Positions 1 to 13,238 are shown, counted from the stretch's first letter. The stretch is 64,000 nucleotides of DNA from Mugil cephalus (GCF_022458985.1 NC_061774.1:9600616-9664615); one strand, 5' to 3'. The notes: generated by a model from the sequence alone, not told the origin. Numbers and translations: made by a program.

Positions 1-2789
1 CCTGAACCTAAATACAGATTACACTTGTGTTTGAGATTGCAAAGCACGTACTGTAGATCAGTCCTCTGGGGGAAAACAAAATAGAAAGCGAGCTGAAGGA
101 GCAGGAGGACTCCACTCATACAGATGTGTATCAGTGACATTCCACCTAAAAGGACTGAGGTGCTGCGATAAGTTTTTGGCTGCCTCATGGTTACTTAATG
201 TGACTGAATTATTTCAACGCACCAATTGTGATCGATAAAAAACATTCCAACATCACAGCTCTTAACGATATACTGATAGTCTGTTTAAATAGCCGATCCT
301 GTGTGAGCTTCAAACATCAGTGTGCTTTGTATCTGCACAGTCTACGTTGTACTGTTAAGGTAGCCCTGTTCTAGCCTCCAGTGTCTTAGTAGCCTATAGA
401 TACCACTTACTAAACTATATAACATTTTATAATCTCTAATATCCTGTCATGACATTGTGTATGACGTAGTGCATACTTAAGAAATGTATTTGTAACTTCA
501 TTTTAGCTGTACCTTGCCAACAGATCTCTCTCTCTCTCTCTGCAAACACACTGTACTACTGTAGTCTATGTGTAGAGAAAACGACACTCTTTTTTTGCTG
601 CTACACCATTCGTGCCCTTTTATGATGTCTTTGTAGAAAACAAATGCAGTTCTTTTTTTTGTTGTTGTATTCGTATATACAGTACATGCCAATTAATCGA
701 TTCGATGTCCACATTAAAGTGTATACTGCATCGTCAAATATACTCGAGCTGATACCAGGATACAACCGTGATGTTACAGATGTTATTAAAGGAAATGTCT
801 TATTTTTCGTACAAACCTCTCCTTTTTTGTTCCCGTCCCCGTCTGACGTCCCTCTGCTCTGACCTCCCTCCCCCCACCCCGCGCTCTGTTTGTTTTAATC
901 TCTCATTTGACGGTAATGAAAGGTAAACACGCATTTTCGATTACGGTGCCACCCTGGGAGTTGGGCACAGTGCGTATGTGATGTGATGTGGTGTTATCAC
1001 ACATAATATTGTTCCCTCTCCTCCTCTCGTTTGTGCTGCTGAGTCAGAAGCTGGTCAAGTACAAATGTGTGCAGCCCCACGTTGTATGTTGTATATATGT
1101 GTGTGTGTGGAAAATCAGTGTGGATTTACTCGCATACACCTGAGGACTTGACTATTTCCATTTCATGAAGCTTCTTAGTTTGTTACTGCACGACTGTGAG
1201 AGATGATTTTATTTGGGTATTCTGTGCACAATGCAAAATGCTGTTCAGTCCTCATTAGCATTTAATATTAGAGGGCGGGTGATGATGTTAATGACTTTTT
1301 AATCACACTGACTGGCTGTAAATCTATGACAGACTGATTAGTGATGATCAATGGGCTGCAGCTTTATCATTGTGTGAGTGACAGCTGGATCGTTAAGTGT
1401 TTCTTTCGAGGAAGATGAAAGGAAAGAGAGAGGAAGGATTTGGATAAGAAATGCGGGAGAGGAGAGGAGAGAAGCGAAGTGCTGCTGCCAACCTGTCTGT
1501 CGAAGGGCATCATGCCAGTACTAAATATAGCTGCAAGATTAGGGAGACAGAGAGAGAACAGGACAGAGTGAGTCATATATCTTGATACAGAAAAGATGCC
1601 TCACCCCAAAACCCGCTCTTTCAGGCTCTGTGTCCTCAGAAAACCCCCTAAGAATGCTATGTAATATACCGGAGAAAACAGAAATACTGTTTCTCTGTAA
1701 GTGGTAATGGATTTCACACATTAATTTGACCTCCTATATATATTGATATGTATATTGATATGTCTTCAACCATGTCTACAACGACCCTGTCGGCCTCTGC
1801 ACACCTCACTACATTGTTCATTGTCTCTCTCTCAGTCTTTGCACTTGTATCGGGACTTCCTGTATTTTTCCACCTTGCTTTTCTCTGCATTCAGAGTCAC
1901 TGTTTTTCTAATAACTCCAGCCACGGTTTCCTCCCTGCTTTTGTAGCAGCAGCTGTGTTGAAGCAGGTACTGGACGCTATCTGTCCTGCAAGTTGTGTGT
2001 TGTTAGATGGTATCGCCGCTCCTGTGTGTGAGAGAGAAACACAGATAAAAAAGACTGAGAGAGAGAGAGAGAAAGAGAAAGAGCGTGTTTTGCAGCGTAA
2101 AGAAGATTCATCGCTGGTTTCTGTTATACCTACAGGAAAGTGAGTGTTTTTTTAAAGTCTCCCGCGAACACAAAGAACATTTATTTCATTTTAGAGAACA
2201 AACACACTGCGTTATCTTCAACAGAAACATGGATCCACAGACCTTGTCTGTCTCGCTCCACTGGAGGACATCAACCTTGATAAAAGATTTACGGTTCTTT
2301 TTACTGCATGGGAAACTGTATGTGCCAGGTCGATAGGTTCAGACTAAGATGAAAGCCTTTATGAACAAGTATACTGTAATTCCTTTTAACTGAGCATGTC
2401 AACAGTATAATGTAATATTTATAATGTAGTGAAATAGAGATTTTTTTTACATTACTACATTTATATACATTATGCTAAATGTTTTCAAGTTAATTAGATT
2501 CCAGCTATCCAAAATACTAACATGCCAACGATGTTACAATCCCTTGTGCCAAGATTTAGAAACACAGTCCAACTGAAGACCGACCACAGGCGAGGAGTCA
2601 GCTACCAGTTGGCGACCAACGAGAAGACACCAGCTAACTAGCTAACTAAGCAACAGCCGTAGGCAGTATGTGACACATCATTGATGTTTCGTTAAGTTAG
2701 ACCCACATGTCACCTCCCTTGACGCTGCCACCACACAACTGTGTGACTTTCAACCACCGAGAGATTAGCTTAGCCCCTTTTACTGCTAT

Positions 2790-3110
2790 TCACCAAAATA
2801 CTGTGTCGGCTGGGTGTCCATAATGTTCACAGTCCAACCTGTGAACATGCTAATGTTTGCTAATCAGCTCTTTAGCATGAAGAACAAGATACAGCTTGAC
2901 TTAATGTGAATGCTGTTAAGTTTATAGGACAAATCAGCCACTTGAATGTGGAATAAACAACAGTCCCAACAATCCCTCCAGTATAACATGAGGTGTTTGA
3001 ATCAAAACTAGAAATGACAACCTGAAAAGTCAGAGGACCACCTAAAGGATTTATCCTCTGGGTATCACTCAGCAAACATCTGTGCAAATGCTGCCTTATA
3101 ATGGAACTCG
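2790..3110. repeat. Diverged teleost interspersed repeat (probable)
   Basis: This stretch (motifs such as the 'gctaatgtttgctaatcag' block and the 'aaaagtcagaggaccacc' block) resembles a high-copy repeat family I know from many fish genomes, in which these blocks occur in the same order. The copy is degraded and no terminal repeats or target duplications could be fixed. The 128-codon frame on the minus strand across it is not a gene. Family name and exact limits are uncertain. Confidence 0.4.
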
Positions 3111-4575
3111 TCAGCTTGTGGTTACCACATGTGAAGTCATGTGCACAAAATGGTTGTCGTTCAAGTGATAACATCAGCTGAAAGTGATGAGGACACCGAC
3201 CAGACAATCGTTGGCTAGAAGCCACAGAGGCAAATAGTTTAATGGGCCTAGTGCACAAAATTCAAAGGGATGCTGAAAGGATAAAGATGAATTACAATTT
3301 ATATTTAAACTTAACATCCACCTCTACCTATTTTGAATATGTGAATTCTAACCTTACCAAACAAATTGGTGAAGAAAATCCCATGTGAAGGCACAAATAA
3401 TCTCAGAACCTTCCAACCAAAGATTGTTGATATATTCAATCAGGGCCAAAGTGAAACTGCAAACATCAATATAAATATACATGATGAACTGAAATCTAAT
3501 TTAGATATTGAATGGGACAAAAGGGAGCAAACCACAAAGACAAGTTGGCAATCGAAGAAGAAACTCTTCTTTTTTTTTGTCGTGATACGGGTCGTTTTGT
3601 TCAGTAAAAGAGATTAAAACATCAAATAATGTTTGAAAGCACAAAGGTGGTGTTTCAGACGGAGATGTTTGGTGGATTAAAGAGAGGTATAAAAGGTGGA
3701 GGGAGTGTAGCTGAAGTACATGGGGGGGTGGTGGTAGAGATCAGGGCCGGGCCTTTTTTTTTTTTTTGCGGTTGAGGGTCTAACAGGTAAATAGGTGAGG
3801 ACATAGTTGTGGTCTGGGCATGCTTCATCCTGTCAGGCGGAGGATGCGGGTACCAGTAGGAGTGAGAGGAGATCAGAGAGGCCGTTGGATGTTATCTTGC
3901 TCTCTCCATACCATACCTGCAGGTCGGCTCACCTGAGACAGCAGCCAATCATGACTGTCTGTCTACTGCCCTCTGTACAATAAAAGTTAATTTCTCTTTA
4001 ATGGGAAAAATGTCAGAAATGGGACATCCTGTTTACGTCGGAATGTATACCACTGATTTTTTTGTCTTAAAAAATATAACTTATGCTTCAACATATATTT
4101 AACTCTTATTTTCTTCTCTTGTGTGACAAGTCTCATACATGCTCAGAAGTATCTTGTTTTATCTGAAGTTCAAATGCATCATATGAATAAAACAAATCCT
4201 AAAACTGGCCACCAAAGTATAGCCCAGTCAATCTTACACTGATACAATCAACATGTTCTATGTTCCAAATAATACCAGGATCAGAATCCCTAATAATAAT
4301 ATTATTATTTAACACAGCTACAGTGGTGCTTGAAAGTTTGTGAACCCTTTAGAATTGTCTGTGTTTCTGCATAAATATGACTTAAAACATCATCTGATTT
4401 TCAAACAAGTCCTAAAAGTAGATAAAGACAACCTAGTTAAACAAATGAGACCAAAATATTATACTTGGTCATTTATTTATTGAGGAAAACGATCCAATAT
4501 TAAATATTAGTAAGTGGCAAAAGTATGTGAACTTTAGCTTCATCTGGTGTGACGCCCCTGTGTAGCAATAACTGC

Positions 4576-4627
4576 AACTAAACGTTTCTGGTAACTGCTA
4601 ATCAGCAGTTACCAGAAACGTTTAGTT
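4576..4627. repeat. Perfect 24-bp palindrome (4-nt loop) inside the transposon
   Basis: Arm 4576-4599 is exactly complementary to arm 4604-4627, with loop AATC at 4600-4603. Related Tc1 elements have the left-arm sequence only once, running straight into 'tagccctgcaaacc'. The right arm is therefore an inverted duplication acquired by this copy or its lineage. It would form a stable hairpin in single-stranded DNA or RNA. Confidence 0.9.
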
Positions 4628-5494
4628 TAGCCCTGCAAACCGGCTTGGAGGAATTTTAGCCCATTCCTCTGTACAGAACAGCTTCAACTCTGGGATGTTG
4701 GTGGGTTTCCTCACATTAACTGCTCGCTTCAGGTCCTTCCACAACATTTTGATTGGATTAAGGTCAGGACTTTGACTTGGCCATCCCAAAACATTAACTT
4801 TGTTCTTCTTTAATCATTCTTTGGTAGAATGGTTTGTGTGCTTAGGGTCATTGTCTTGCTGCATGATCCACCTTCTCTTGAGATTCAGTTCATTGACAGA
4901 CTTCCTGACATTTTCCTTTAGAATTCTCTGATATAATTCATTGTTCCATCAATGACGTCCTGGCCCAGATGCAGCAAAACAGGCCCAAACAATGATACCA
5001 CCCCCACCATGTTTCACAGATGGGATAAGGTTCTTATGCTGGAATGCAGTGTTTTCCTTTCTCCAAACATAATGCTTTTCTGTTCAACCAAAAAGTTCTA
5101 TATATCTATAGTCCTTCTGGCTTGTCCACATGATCTTTAGCAAACTGCAGTCCACCACTACACCATTGTTGTTCAGTCTTCTTCTGATGGTGGACTCGTG
5201 AACTTTAACATTGGCCAATGTGACAGATGCCTTCTGTTGCATAGAAGTTACCCTGGGGTCCTTTGTGACCTCGCCAACTATTACGCGCCTTGCTCTTGGA
5301 GTGATCTTTGTTGGTCGACCACTCCTGGGAAGGGTAACAATGGTCTTGAATTTCCTCCATTTGTACACAATCTGTCTGACTGTGGATTGGTGGAGTCCAA
5401 ACTCTTTAGAGATGGTTTTGTAACCTTTTCCAGCCTGATAAGCATCAACAACTCTTTTTCCGAGGTCTTCAGAAATCTCCTTTGTTCGTGACAT
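4622..5494 (-). pseudogene. Tc1-like transposase pseudogene
   Basis: Reading from the ATG at 5494, the first 136 codons give an intact N-terminal DNA-binding part: helix-turn-helix around GYKTISKEFGLHQSTVRQI and the basic GRPTKI hook. A short segment after RRRLNNNGV seems deleted. The frame then meets TGA at 5086-5084, right after IELFG, and two further TGA codons (after SGPGRH and after NHSTKE), yet stays in the same frame. DNDPKHT, with the second catalytic aspartate, is visible. The NPIE motif reads NPIK (codon AAA), so the catalytic glutamate is lost. The frame ends early at 4622-4624 inside a fold-back duplication. Intact relatives are about 340 residues. Non-functional. Confidence 0.9.
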
Positions 5495-6629
5495 GATACC
5501 CTTCTACAAATGTGTTGTGAAGGGGAGACTTAGATCGATCCCTGTTCTTTAAATGAAACAGGGTGCCCACTCATACCTGATTCTCATCCCATTGATTGAC
5601 CTGAGTCTAATTTCACTTTCAAATAAACTGCTAATCCTGGAGGTTCACATACTTTAGCCATTCACTACGTAATATGTGATATTGGATTGTTTTCCTCAAT
5701 AAATAAATGACCAAGTATGATATTTTCGTCTCATTTGTTTAACTAGGTTCTCTTTATCTACTTTTAGGACTTGTTTGAAAATCTGATGATGTTTTAGGCC
5801 ATATTTATGTAGAAATATAGAAAATTCTAAAGGGTTCACGAACTTTCAAGCACCACTGTATTGTGACAAATAGAAATATATTATGGTTTATGATAATGCC
5901 ATACCAGAGAGGAACGTATTTCTAATACTTCACATCCACTTGTTCACACAACAGCAGTAGAGACAAATCTATTCAAGTTTTATGTAAATAGTGTCAATAA
6001 CAATCGTAGTTGCCTCCAAACCTCCAGAGCTAGCTAGGAAACCTTGTGCAGAACCCAGCACATATGGGGTATGTGCTTGAGGCTTGAGAGACAGAAAATT
6101 AGGTGGAAGAGAGAAATAAGCAGATAAATTCATGATCTAGACATAATTCATATGCAGTATATATACATGATACAAAAAAGAGTACATGATACCAAGCGGT
6201 GCATGGCACATGGGAGACTGAAAATAGATTCAAAGTATTCACTGTACAAACCTTTAGTGGGTGTGATTTGACTTGTGATTGGTTTATTTTAGTGAGGATC
6301 GATTTTATGACAACATAGTTGATGACAGCAGCTCAAATTTGCCCTGAGACCTCCCAGATTAACACACCAGTTCACATAATTTATTGTATTTTTGCACCTT
6401 TTATTCAAAGCCACTACCCCAACTTTAATAAATACAAATTAAGGTTCGTGAGATGTTGCCCTCGGACTGTTGGACAGAGTGATTTTCTTGATCAAGAACT
6501 TTGTAGACTTTTAGACATCACTAAACAAACTAAACCATATCCGTGTTCTGTTCCTCCGGGGCGCTGTGAACAGGGGACATGTCTCCCCCTGGTGGTGACT
6601 CCTCGGACCTGCAGGAATTTTCCGGCTTC

Positions 6630-6766
6630 GGTAAAGTAGACGTGGCAGTGACGTCAATGCCGGAAATGACCCGGATCGGAACTTTAACTCCTGGCTTGGT
6701 TAGTTTCTGTTTTTTTTGAGCAGAAACCGTCGAGGGCTGACGAAATATGATGTGATATCAATTCAG
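6630..6766 (+). promoter_or_regulatory. stx5: Putative stx5 promoter and noncoding first exon
   Basis: A TATA-less, CpG-containing stretch carries ACGTGGC (6640-6646), a full cAMP-response palindrome TGACGTCA (6649-6656) and an ETS-type CCGGAA (6660-6665). These are followed by transcribed-looking sequence ending at a strong donor, ATTCAG|GTAAGT (exon end 6766). The nearest downstream acceptor is TTCCACAG at 7200-7207, so exon 2 would carry more 5' UTR before the start codon at 7359. The transcription start is not determined; the promoter assignment is inferred from motifs and position. Confidence 0.5.
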
Positions 6767-7358
6767 GTAAGTTCTAAACAGTCTATCTTTGTCTGCGAGA
6801 CGACAAAAAAACAGACCAAACCTCACACGGTTGGTTTAGGTCGAATTTTACGTCGGTAAAAGAGATAGAGGGACATTATTGCCGGTTAGCTCAGTGTAGC
6901 TAACGTTAGCCTGTGGTCAGCTGTGTGTCGTTATGGGCGGCCTTCACTCACAGACCCAGTCCAGACTTCAGATTATCAAATGTTATCTAATAATATGTAT
7001 AGTTAGCTCACCTGTTGATTTATCTACTCTGTTTATTTTCTATTAACTGCCTGGTTGTTCGGGTTTAGTCGGTGTCTTGATCGTATTATTGGTGCTAACG
7101 GTACCGTCTGTTAATTTTACATATGTGATGAAATATTTGTTTTACCTCTTAAAATCTAAGATGTCATCCTGTGAGACTAACACTTGTCTTATTTCCCTTT
7201 TCCACAGACATGTTTCTACTTATGTCCATGAAGGATACCCCGCCTTGGATGTGAGTTTGTCCATACACCTACTCGTCAAATAGACCAAAGGAGGAGGACC
7301 CGGAGTCTCGGGTGTTTTCTGGAAAACTGCGGGCTGTGGACCTTTCATCGGCGGCAAG

Positions 7359-10300
7359 ATGACGTGCCGTGACCGGACCCTCGAGTTCCAGTCAGCCTGT
7401 AAATCTCTCCAGGGCAGACAGGTACGATGGGTCCAAACACCAGCCTCCACATCAATAATAATGAGGTCACCTTATGTAAAATAGTTGTAAACAGGTCTTC
7501 AGCATTTACAGCTCCGGTACGCGGATGTGTTTTCTGGGTACTTTTGATAACACTTCACTTTTGGTTTTGCTTCCTTATTTAGTGCGGTCTCTTCAGCCTT
7601 CAAAGCAAAACACGTCCACAACAACGTTGGCGAACACTTATATACACCTTTTGGGGGAAATGAACCACAAAACATTTTTTGTTGTCTTCCTTTAGCTGTT
7701 TTAGACGCCTGATTTATTATATATCCCCCTTTTATAGTAAAGTATGATTTCTATTCTAACAATTATGATAAAGGCCTCATTCAGCTGTGTCTGTGACGTG
7801 TCCCGTGTTCGTACCTGTGATATCAGCGTTCGTGCTGACTCATAAAAACTGCTGGCAGAAATTCAAAGATATGCTTGACGTAGTTCGGAGACACTGTTTA
7901 CCAGGTCACCAAAACTACAATCAGTACATTCCCATTTGACCTGTTGATTATTTCCAAGTTGTTTTGAGAAACTCTTGTTACACCTAGAGTTGTTTTTCAG
8001 CTTTATTTTATCTTTCTGTCCCACACTATCTACTTTGTGTTTCTGTCCTGGCAGAATGGCGTCCAGCCCAGTAAACCAGCTCTTAGCGCTCTCAGACATC
8101 GCAGCGACTTCACAGTTATGGCCAAGTAAGTTCCTCACTGTCTGTTGTCTTATGCGTGTCAACAGCTTATGTTGATATTTGGTCATGTGTGTTGTGGGTG
8201 TTAGATTGTTGCCATTTACGTGTTATTATCTTCTTCATCCTTTATTGAACATATAAACACTTAACTGCACCGAGTTCCTAATGTGTAAAACATTTTACTG
8301 TGAGTTAAATGAGTGCATAGATATAAATTTTTAGCATTAATTCCTGTTTTAAAATGAAACGTCATAGAGCTCATAGATAACACATGCAGTGTTGTGTGAA
8401 CAAAGTGCTTGGAGTTCAAGCGGGAGCATCAGCTGCTCAACTATTAGCATCCAGCAGCCACAGAAGCTAATGGTTTAGCGAGCTAATGGCTGGGTGAATT
8501 AGTCAAGATCTATCAAGAGTCTTTTATTGTCATTATGTGGGGACATAAGAAAATATTGGGCTGTAGCTATCATTAGAATAACCACTATAAAATATAAAAT
8601 AAAAATTGAGCTGTATAGAAAAAAAAGATGAGGCTGAATTTGACCATTTTCCTCAAATATATTATAAAATTACCAACAATCTCATTGTCTCATGTGCACA
8701 GTAAACGGGATGACCCTGAAGGCAGCAGATGTTCTTATTTAACTTAAGTGTAAACAAACAAAATGGTGAAGTATTTTCATGACAAAGATGCTACATTTCT
8801 GTTTGTTTGTGTCCCTGCAGGAGAATTGGGAAGGACTTGAGCAATACATTTGCCAAACTGGAAAAGCTCACTATTTGTAAGCATTAATTTAATTTTATTC
8901 CAGTATTATTTCCAAAGCTTGAAATCATCCAAAGTGCTGATTGTACATTCTGTCATTTTTGGTGATTTCAGTGGCTAAAAGAAAATCCCTATTTGACGAC
9001 AAGGCAGTGGAGATCGAGGAGCTAACGTACATCATTAAACAGGTGAGTTGTGTGACATCACTTGAGATGTGGTGGTCCTCTAAATATCAGGTCAACCTAT
9101 AAATACTGATTTGTCCGTCTCCTTTGTTTAATATTTTAGGACATAACCAGTTTAAACAAACAGATATTACAGCTGCAGGACTTGGTGAGATCCCGTGGAG
9201 CTCCTGGTGGACGACACATCCAGTCCCACTCTAACACTATAGTGGTGTCATTACAGGTATTTTCATGAAGGTCTAATTCAGACTATTTGGTAAAAAAAAA
9301 CATGCACGTTATTTGTGTTACTAGAACTTAAGCCTGCTTCAGTTTTTTCCTCTTACACTTTTGCCTGTGTCAACCTTTGTTTTTCTCTTTGTTTCTCTTC
9401 AGTCCAAACTGGCTTCAATGTCCAACGACTTCAAATCAGTCCTTGAAGTCAGAACAGAGGTGAGAAGCATTTTGTATATTGCATTATTTAAATACTTAAA
9501 ACTAGTTTTGTATCGTACAGAGGTTTCCTCCATTTAACCCTTTTTATTCTTCTCGCGTAGAATCTGAAGCAGCAGCGTAGCAGGAGAGAGCAGTTCTCCC
9601 AGCCTCCTGTGTCGACTTCTCCTCTAATGGCCAACAACTTCAGTAAGTTTATCCACGTCTTTACTATTGTTTTTTGGTTTTTTTTACACAAGGGTCTCAT
9701 GTTAAAGTAATGGCAACAACAGGTAAATGAAGCATGTTTTTATAGCTGTATAATGGCGTGTTCACTCTACACTTGTTTAGGGAAAAGTTTTAACTTCGTC
9801 AGTACAAACAAAGAAGCAGTAATGCACTAAAATAATAATAATAAGAAGAAAAAACAGTAACATCTAACACCACACGAGGCTAAAATGTCACAGGAAAAAA
9901 ATGTGGTTTTATTCTGGTTTCGTTTTCAGCCGCCTGCATTCCTTTAAGATGACGAGTATTCTCGGTTAAAGAAATCAATCCTCACGCGTAACATTCTCGT
10001 CTAAAATTTGTGCCGGCCGCTTCAGTGAGTGTAACCGAGTGAACACACCTTTATAGTTTCTTTGTACTGGCTTAAAGGCGACATGCGACATGTCTGGCTC
10101 CTGCTCACTTTTTACCAAACAATCTGCTGAACGTTTTTGCTACGTAGCGCTCTTACCAGAGACCCTCTAACGAGTGCAGGGAGATCAGGTGCTTCCTGTG
10201 CATGCAAACACTGCCAGTAAAACGTGGATGAACAGCATGCTTTTCAGAGTTTCTGGCTGAATCTCAAGCAGAGTGCTCATTGTAAAAACTGAGGAGAAGA

Positions 10301-11834
10301 TGGGACGTAAAGAGTGTTTGTAAGAGTTTATTTAACTGGAAATTACTGGGTTTGCTTGTAATGTTTGCAAACAGACACTTAAAGTTTTTTTCCCCTTGAC
10401 AGATAATAGTAGATATGTGAAAACTAACTTGCTTGACCTATTTAATTATTCTTTAAATAGTGTAATAATTGCCCCATTATCATCCCATTTCAAATGTTGG
10501 TCAGCAAAAAGTATTGAATAGTATTTAAATAGGTAGTAGCCAAATATCTACACATGAAAACGATAATAACCACTATATACGTTGTATATATGCGCATATT
10601 AATACACTTCTACCCGTACATTTTCTTATTTTAGGGTCTTTACATTGAGCATGTTGCTTGAAGAGTTTTTTTTTTTTTTTTTTTAAATGGCGCAGGTTGT
10701 GAAGTTTTGACCGCCAGTGTATTCAACACAGCAGCTGTTGTTGTAGGGAAACTGCACAAAGTCCTTGTGAATGATTATCATTAAAAAATATTTTAGGGAG
10801 CCGCAAAAAAGGGGCCCAGGAGCCGCATGCAGCTCGCGATCCGCGCAATGACTACCAGGGCTATACAACCGCAAATTTAAAAGGTATTTCCCTGGAACGT
10901 TTGACTCTCCCAGCGGGTATAACTAGCTACTGTATGTGCCCGCTGTTCTTTCTGCTTTTCCCGTCTGCCATCGAGGATTTATGTCTGATCTGGTTGCACG
11001 TGTGTTTGTTTTTGCTTGTTGTGTCCACTCAGAGAGCTCGGTCCTGATGCAGGATGAGTCCAGGAGCATGGGTGACGTGGCCATCGATATGGACTCTCAG
11101 AGCAACCCCCTGCAACTCCAGCTCATCGACGAACAGGTGGGATGTTGTTGTACGGCATCAAAATCACACAAATGGAAATTAGTCATTTTTAAGTCAGTAA
11201 AATTTATAGAAATGTAAAAGTATTCTGTTGTGTCCCTTTTTGAACTCTTTCTGGTCACAGGACTCGTACATCCAGAGCCGCGCGGACACCATGCAGAACA
11301 TTGAGAGCACCATCGTGGAGCTGGGCTCTATATTCCAGCAGCTGGCTCACATGGTCAAGGAGCAAGAGGAGACCATCCAGAGGTGAGACAGAGACCAAAA
11401 TCTCTGATTTGTTTGAAAACATCATACTAATAGTACTATTAGCAAACCTTTACGATAGATACATAATAATATTAATGCTCAAATCAGCGCATTCCTCCAT
11501 TTGGTGAATTTAGGTTGATTTTATTCACAGCAAAGTGGCTCTGAAATCCAAATATCTTCTCTGTGCCAGGCTTCCACTTGTAACTTAGTCTCCAAAATAT
11601 CAAAACATAACATTTAACAGTGACATAATGGAAGGTAATAACCAGTGACTGTGCTTGTTGTGCCCTTCTCCTAGGATCGATGCTAACGTGGAGGACACCC
11701 AGCTGAACGTGGAGGGCGCCCACACAGAGATCCTCAAGTACTTCCAGTCGGTCTCCTCCAACCGATGGCTGATGATCAAGATATTTCTCGTCCTCATCGT
11801 CTTCTTCATCGTCTTCGTCGTTTTCTTCGCCTAA
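7359..11834 (+). CDS. stx5: Syntaxin-5, ER-Golgi/intra-Golgi t-SNARE (10 coding exons)
   Basis: Exons: 7359-7421, 8055-8125, 8821-8876, 8972-9042, 9140-9256, 9403-9459, 9561-9642, 11033-11136, 11261-11382, 11675-11834. All junctions are GT-AG and in phase, giving 300 residues, matching the short vertebrate isoform (about 301). Residues 1-18 (MTCRDRTLEFQSACKSLQ) carry the DRTxEF peptide that binds Sly1/SCFD1. An Habc-type helical region follows, then a Qa-SNARE motif from about 208 with the central glutamine in IFQQLAHM, and a C-terminal membrane anchor from about 279 to the end. It drives fusion of ER-derived vesicles at the cis-Golgi. The start is chosen by homology; an in-frame TAG at 7281 with no later ATG excludes an AUG-started long form from this exon. 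Intron 7 (9643-11032) is the largest and contains nothing recognised. Confidence 0.97.
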
Positions 11835-12078
11835 CGGAAGGAGGAGCAGTCGAGGGGCAGCGGCGAAAGCACATTAGATGAGAGTAAGTGAAGCTAGTTC
11901 TGGACCAAGAAGACGTGTCCAGGTGACATATCTGGAGGACAAGGTTGTGGTGGTTTTCATGGAGGCTTGGGATTCGCTCAAATACAGACTTTACGGTTAT
12001 TCTCAAGCCACAGACTCCCGATCTAAATTCAACAGTTCAGTGAAGAATCAGGATGTTGAACTCTGTCCAAATGAAATG

Positions 12079-12084
12079 AATAAA
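12079..12084 (+). terminator. stx5: Candidate stx5 polyadenylation signal (AATAAA)
   Basis: An AATAAA hexamer lies 245 bases after the stop codon. A second lies at 12914-12919. Either could end the transcript; cDNA is needed to choose. Confidence 0.35.
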
Positions 12085-13238
12085 TTGTCTAAAATCCCCA
12101 CTTTGTATAGAGAGAGAGCAGACGACTGCTCCGTGTTGTACTTGACCAACTGTTCATGAACATTTAATCCAAATGGCTATAATTTAATGGTTTGATTCTG
12201 CAAACTGTCGTATGATTTAGATTTTTCTTTACTTTTTTTTCCCTCTTACCCATCATTTATTATTTCAAAGCCAAACAATAGTTTATCCACTGATGTTTCT
12301 GCTTCCTAGTTCACCTATGTTTTAGTGAAAACGCATGACCGTGTCTCATTTAAAAGTATTTCTTTACCCAGCACCATTCAGATGTGATGTGAATTTTTTT
12401 TTTTTTTTTTTTTTTAATCCAGTGATATTCTGTTTTCAAAGTTTATTTGCCAAATGGGTACTCTTATCGAACTGTGACACAACATGGAGACACTCGAGAA
12501 GTCAGTTACAGCCAACTGAGAGGATGTTTGAATTAGTGTTATCGATGCACGAACTGCACGAAATATCGACGAGTGACGACTGTTTTAAATGAGAGGTTTA
12601 ATGGTTGAAATGGGCGTAGGCCTCACTCAGTGAGCGCTGCAGAGAGGATCAGTGCTTATGAAGGGGTTGAACTGGCTGTGAAAGCCTCTAATGAAGTGAC
12701 TCAATCAGCCAGATTCCCTGGAAGTATCTGGTCACATTCAGTCTGTGCTCCCCCACTTTATCTAATGTACAGGATGTTATTTAAATGACCACAGCTTTTT
12801 AAGGAGACAGAAAGCATTTTTCCTATTTTTCCCCATTTTTTAGCCAAATGCCTTGACTTCAGTGTAAAAAGTGCAAATAGTTATAAGGATGTATTGATAA
12901 GAAAGTGCGCATTAATAAAATAATAATGGGGTGCTGGCATTTGTGTCGCGAGCTTTTCTCTGGGTAAGAGGATTAGTGAGCAGGGATATAATTAGCCCTG
13001 ATGGGTTATGGCAGAGCACTTTCTATTTTCATTCTCGAGACGTATGTCTTTGCCATCTGCGACAACTTACGACAACTGAAAGGAAAACAGACGGCTCTTT
13101 AAAGAAAGGGAACCAGGCTACAGAATAACCACAGATACCACGGACATTTAGTCTCAGCTATATTTGAAATAAAACCAGGACATGTTTGTAAAAAAAAAAA
13201 AAAACATTTAATCACAGAAGAAATCAGCTTACTGTATA

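Larger units (their letters stand above)
4321..5858 (-). mobile_element. Tc1/mariner-like DNA transposon, inactivated
   Basis: The element is bounded by inverted repeats of about 215 bp (4321 to about 4532, and about 5642 to 5858). It starts CAGTGGTGCTTGAAAG and ends with the near complement. A TA dinucleotide flanks each side (4319-4320 and 5859-5860), the expected Tc1 target duplication. A transposase remnant lies on the minus strand. An extra palindrome at 4576-4627 interrupts the transposase 3' end. The long inverted repeats, about 1.54 kb length and DD34E-type protein place it in the Tc1 group. Stops and a lost catalytic residue mean it cannot make its own transposase. Confidence 0.93.
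1..6600. other. Intergenic region upstream of stx5, no recognised gene
   Basis: No open reading frame here resembles a known protein except the transposase remnant listed separately. The first kilobase is AT-rich, with a TC run near 524-541 and a GA run near 2057-2082. It could be 3' untranslated sequence of a gene lying to the left, but nothing proves this. The region also holds a diverged interspersed repeat (about 2790-3110) and a Tc1-like element (4321-5858). A G-rich and poly-T tract lies at about 3721-3770. Confidence 0.5.

Noticed and set aside
2872-3258. 128-codon open frame on the minus strand
   Set aside because: It runs through a diverged interspersed repeat, has no known relative, and no splice or start context supports it.
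10790-10860. GAGCCGCATG-type sequence resembling hAT-related repeats in a stx5 intron
   Set aside because: Too short and diverged to assign; no terminal repeats or target duplication were found.
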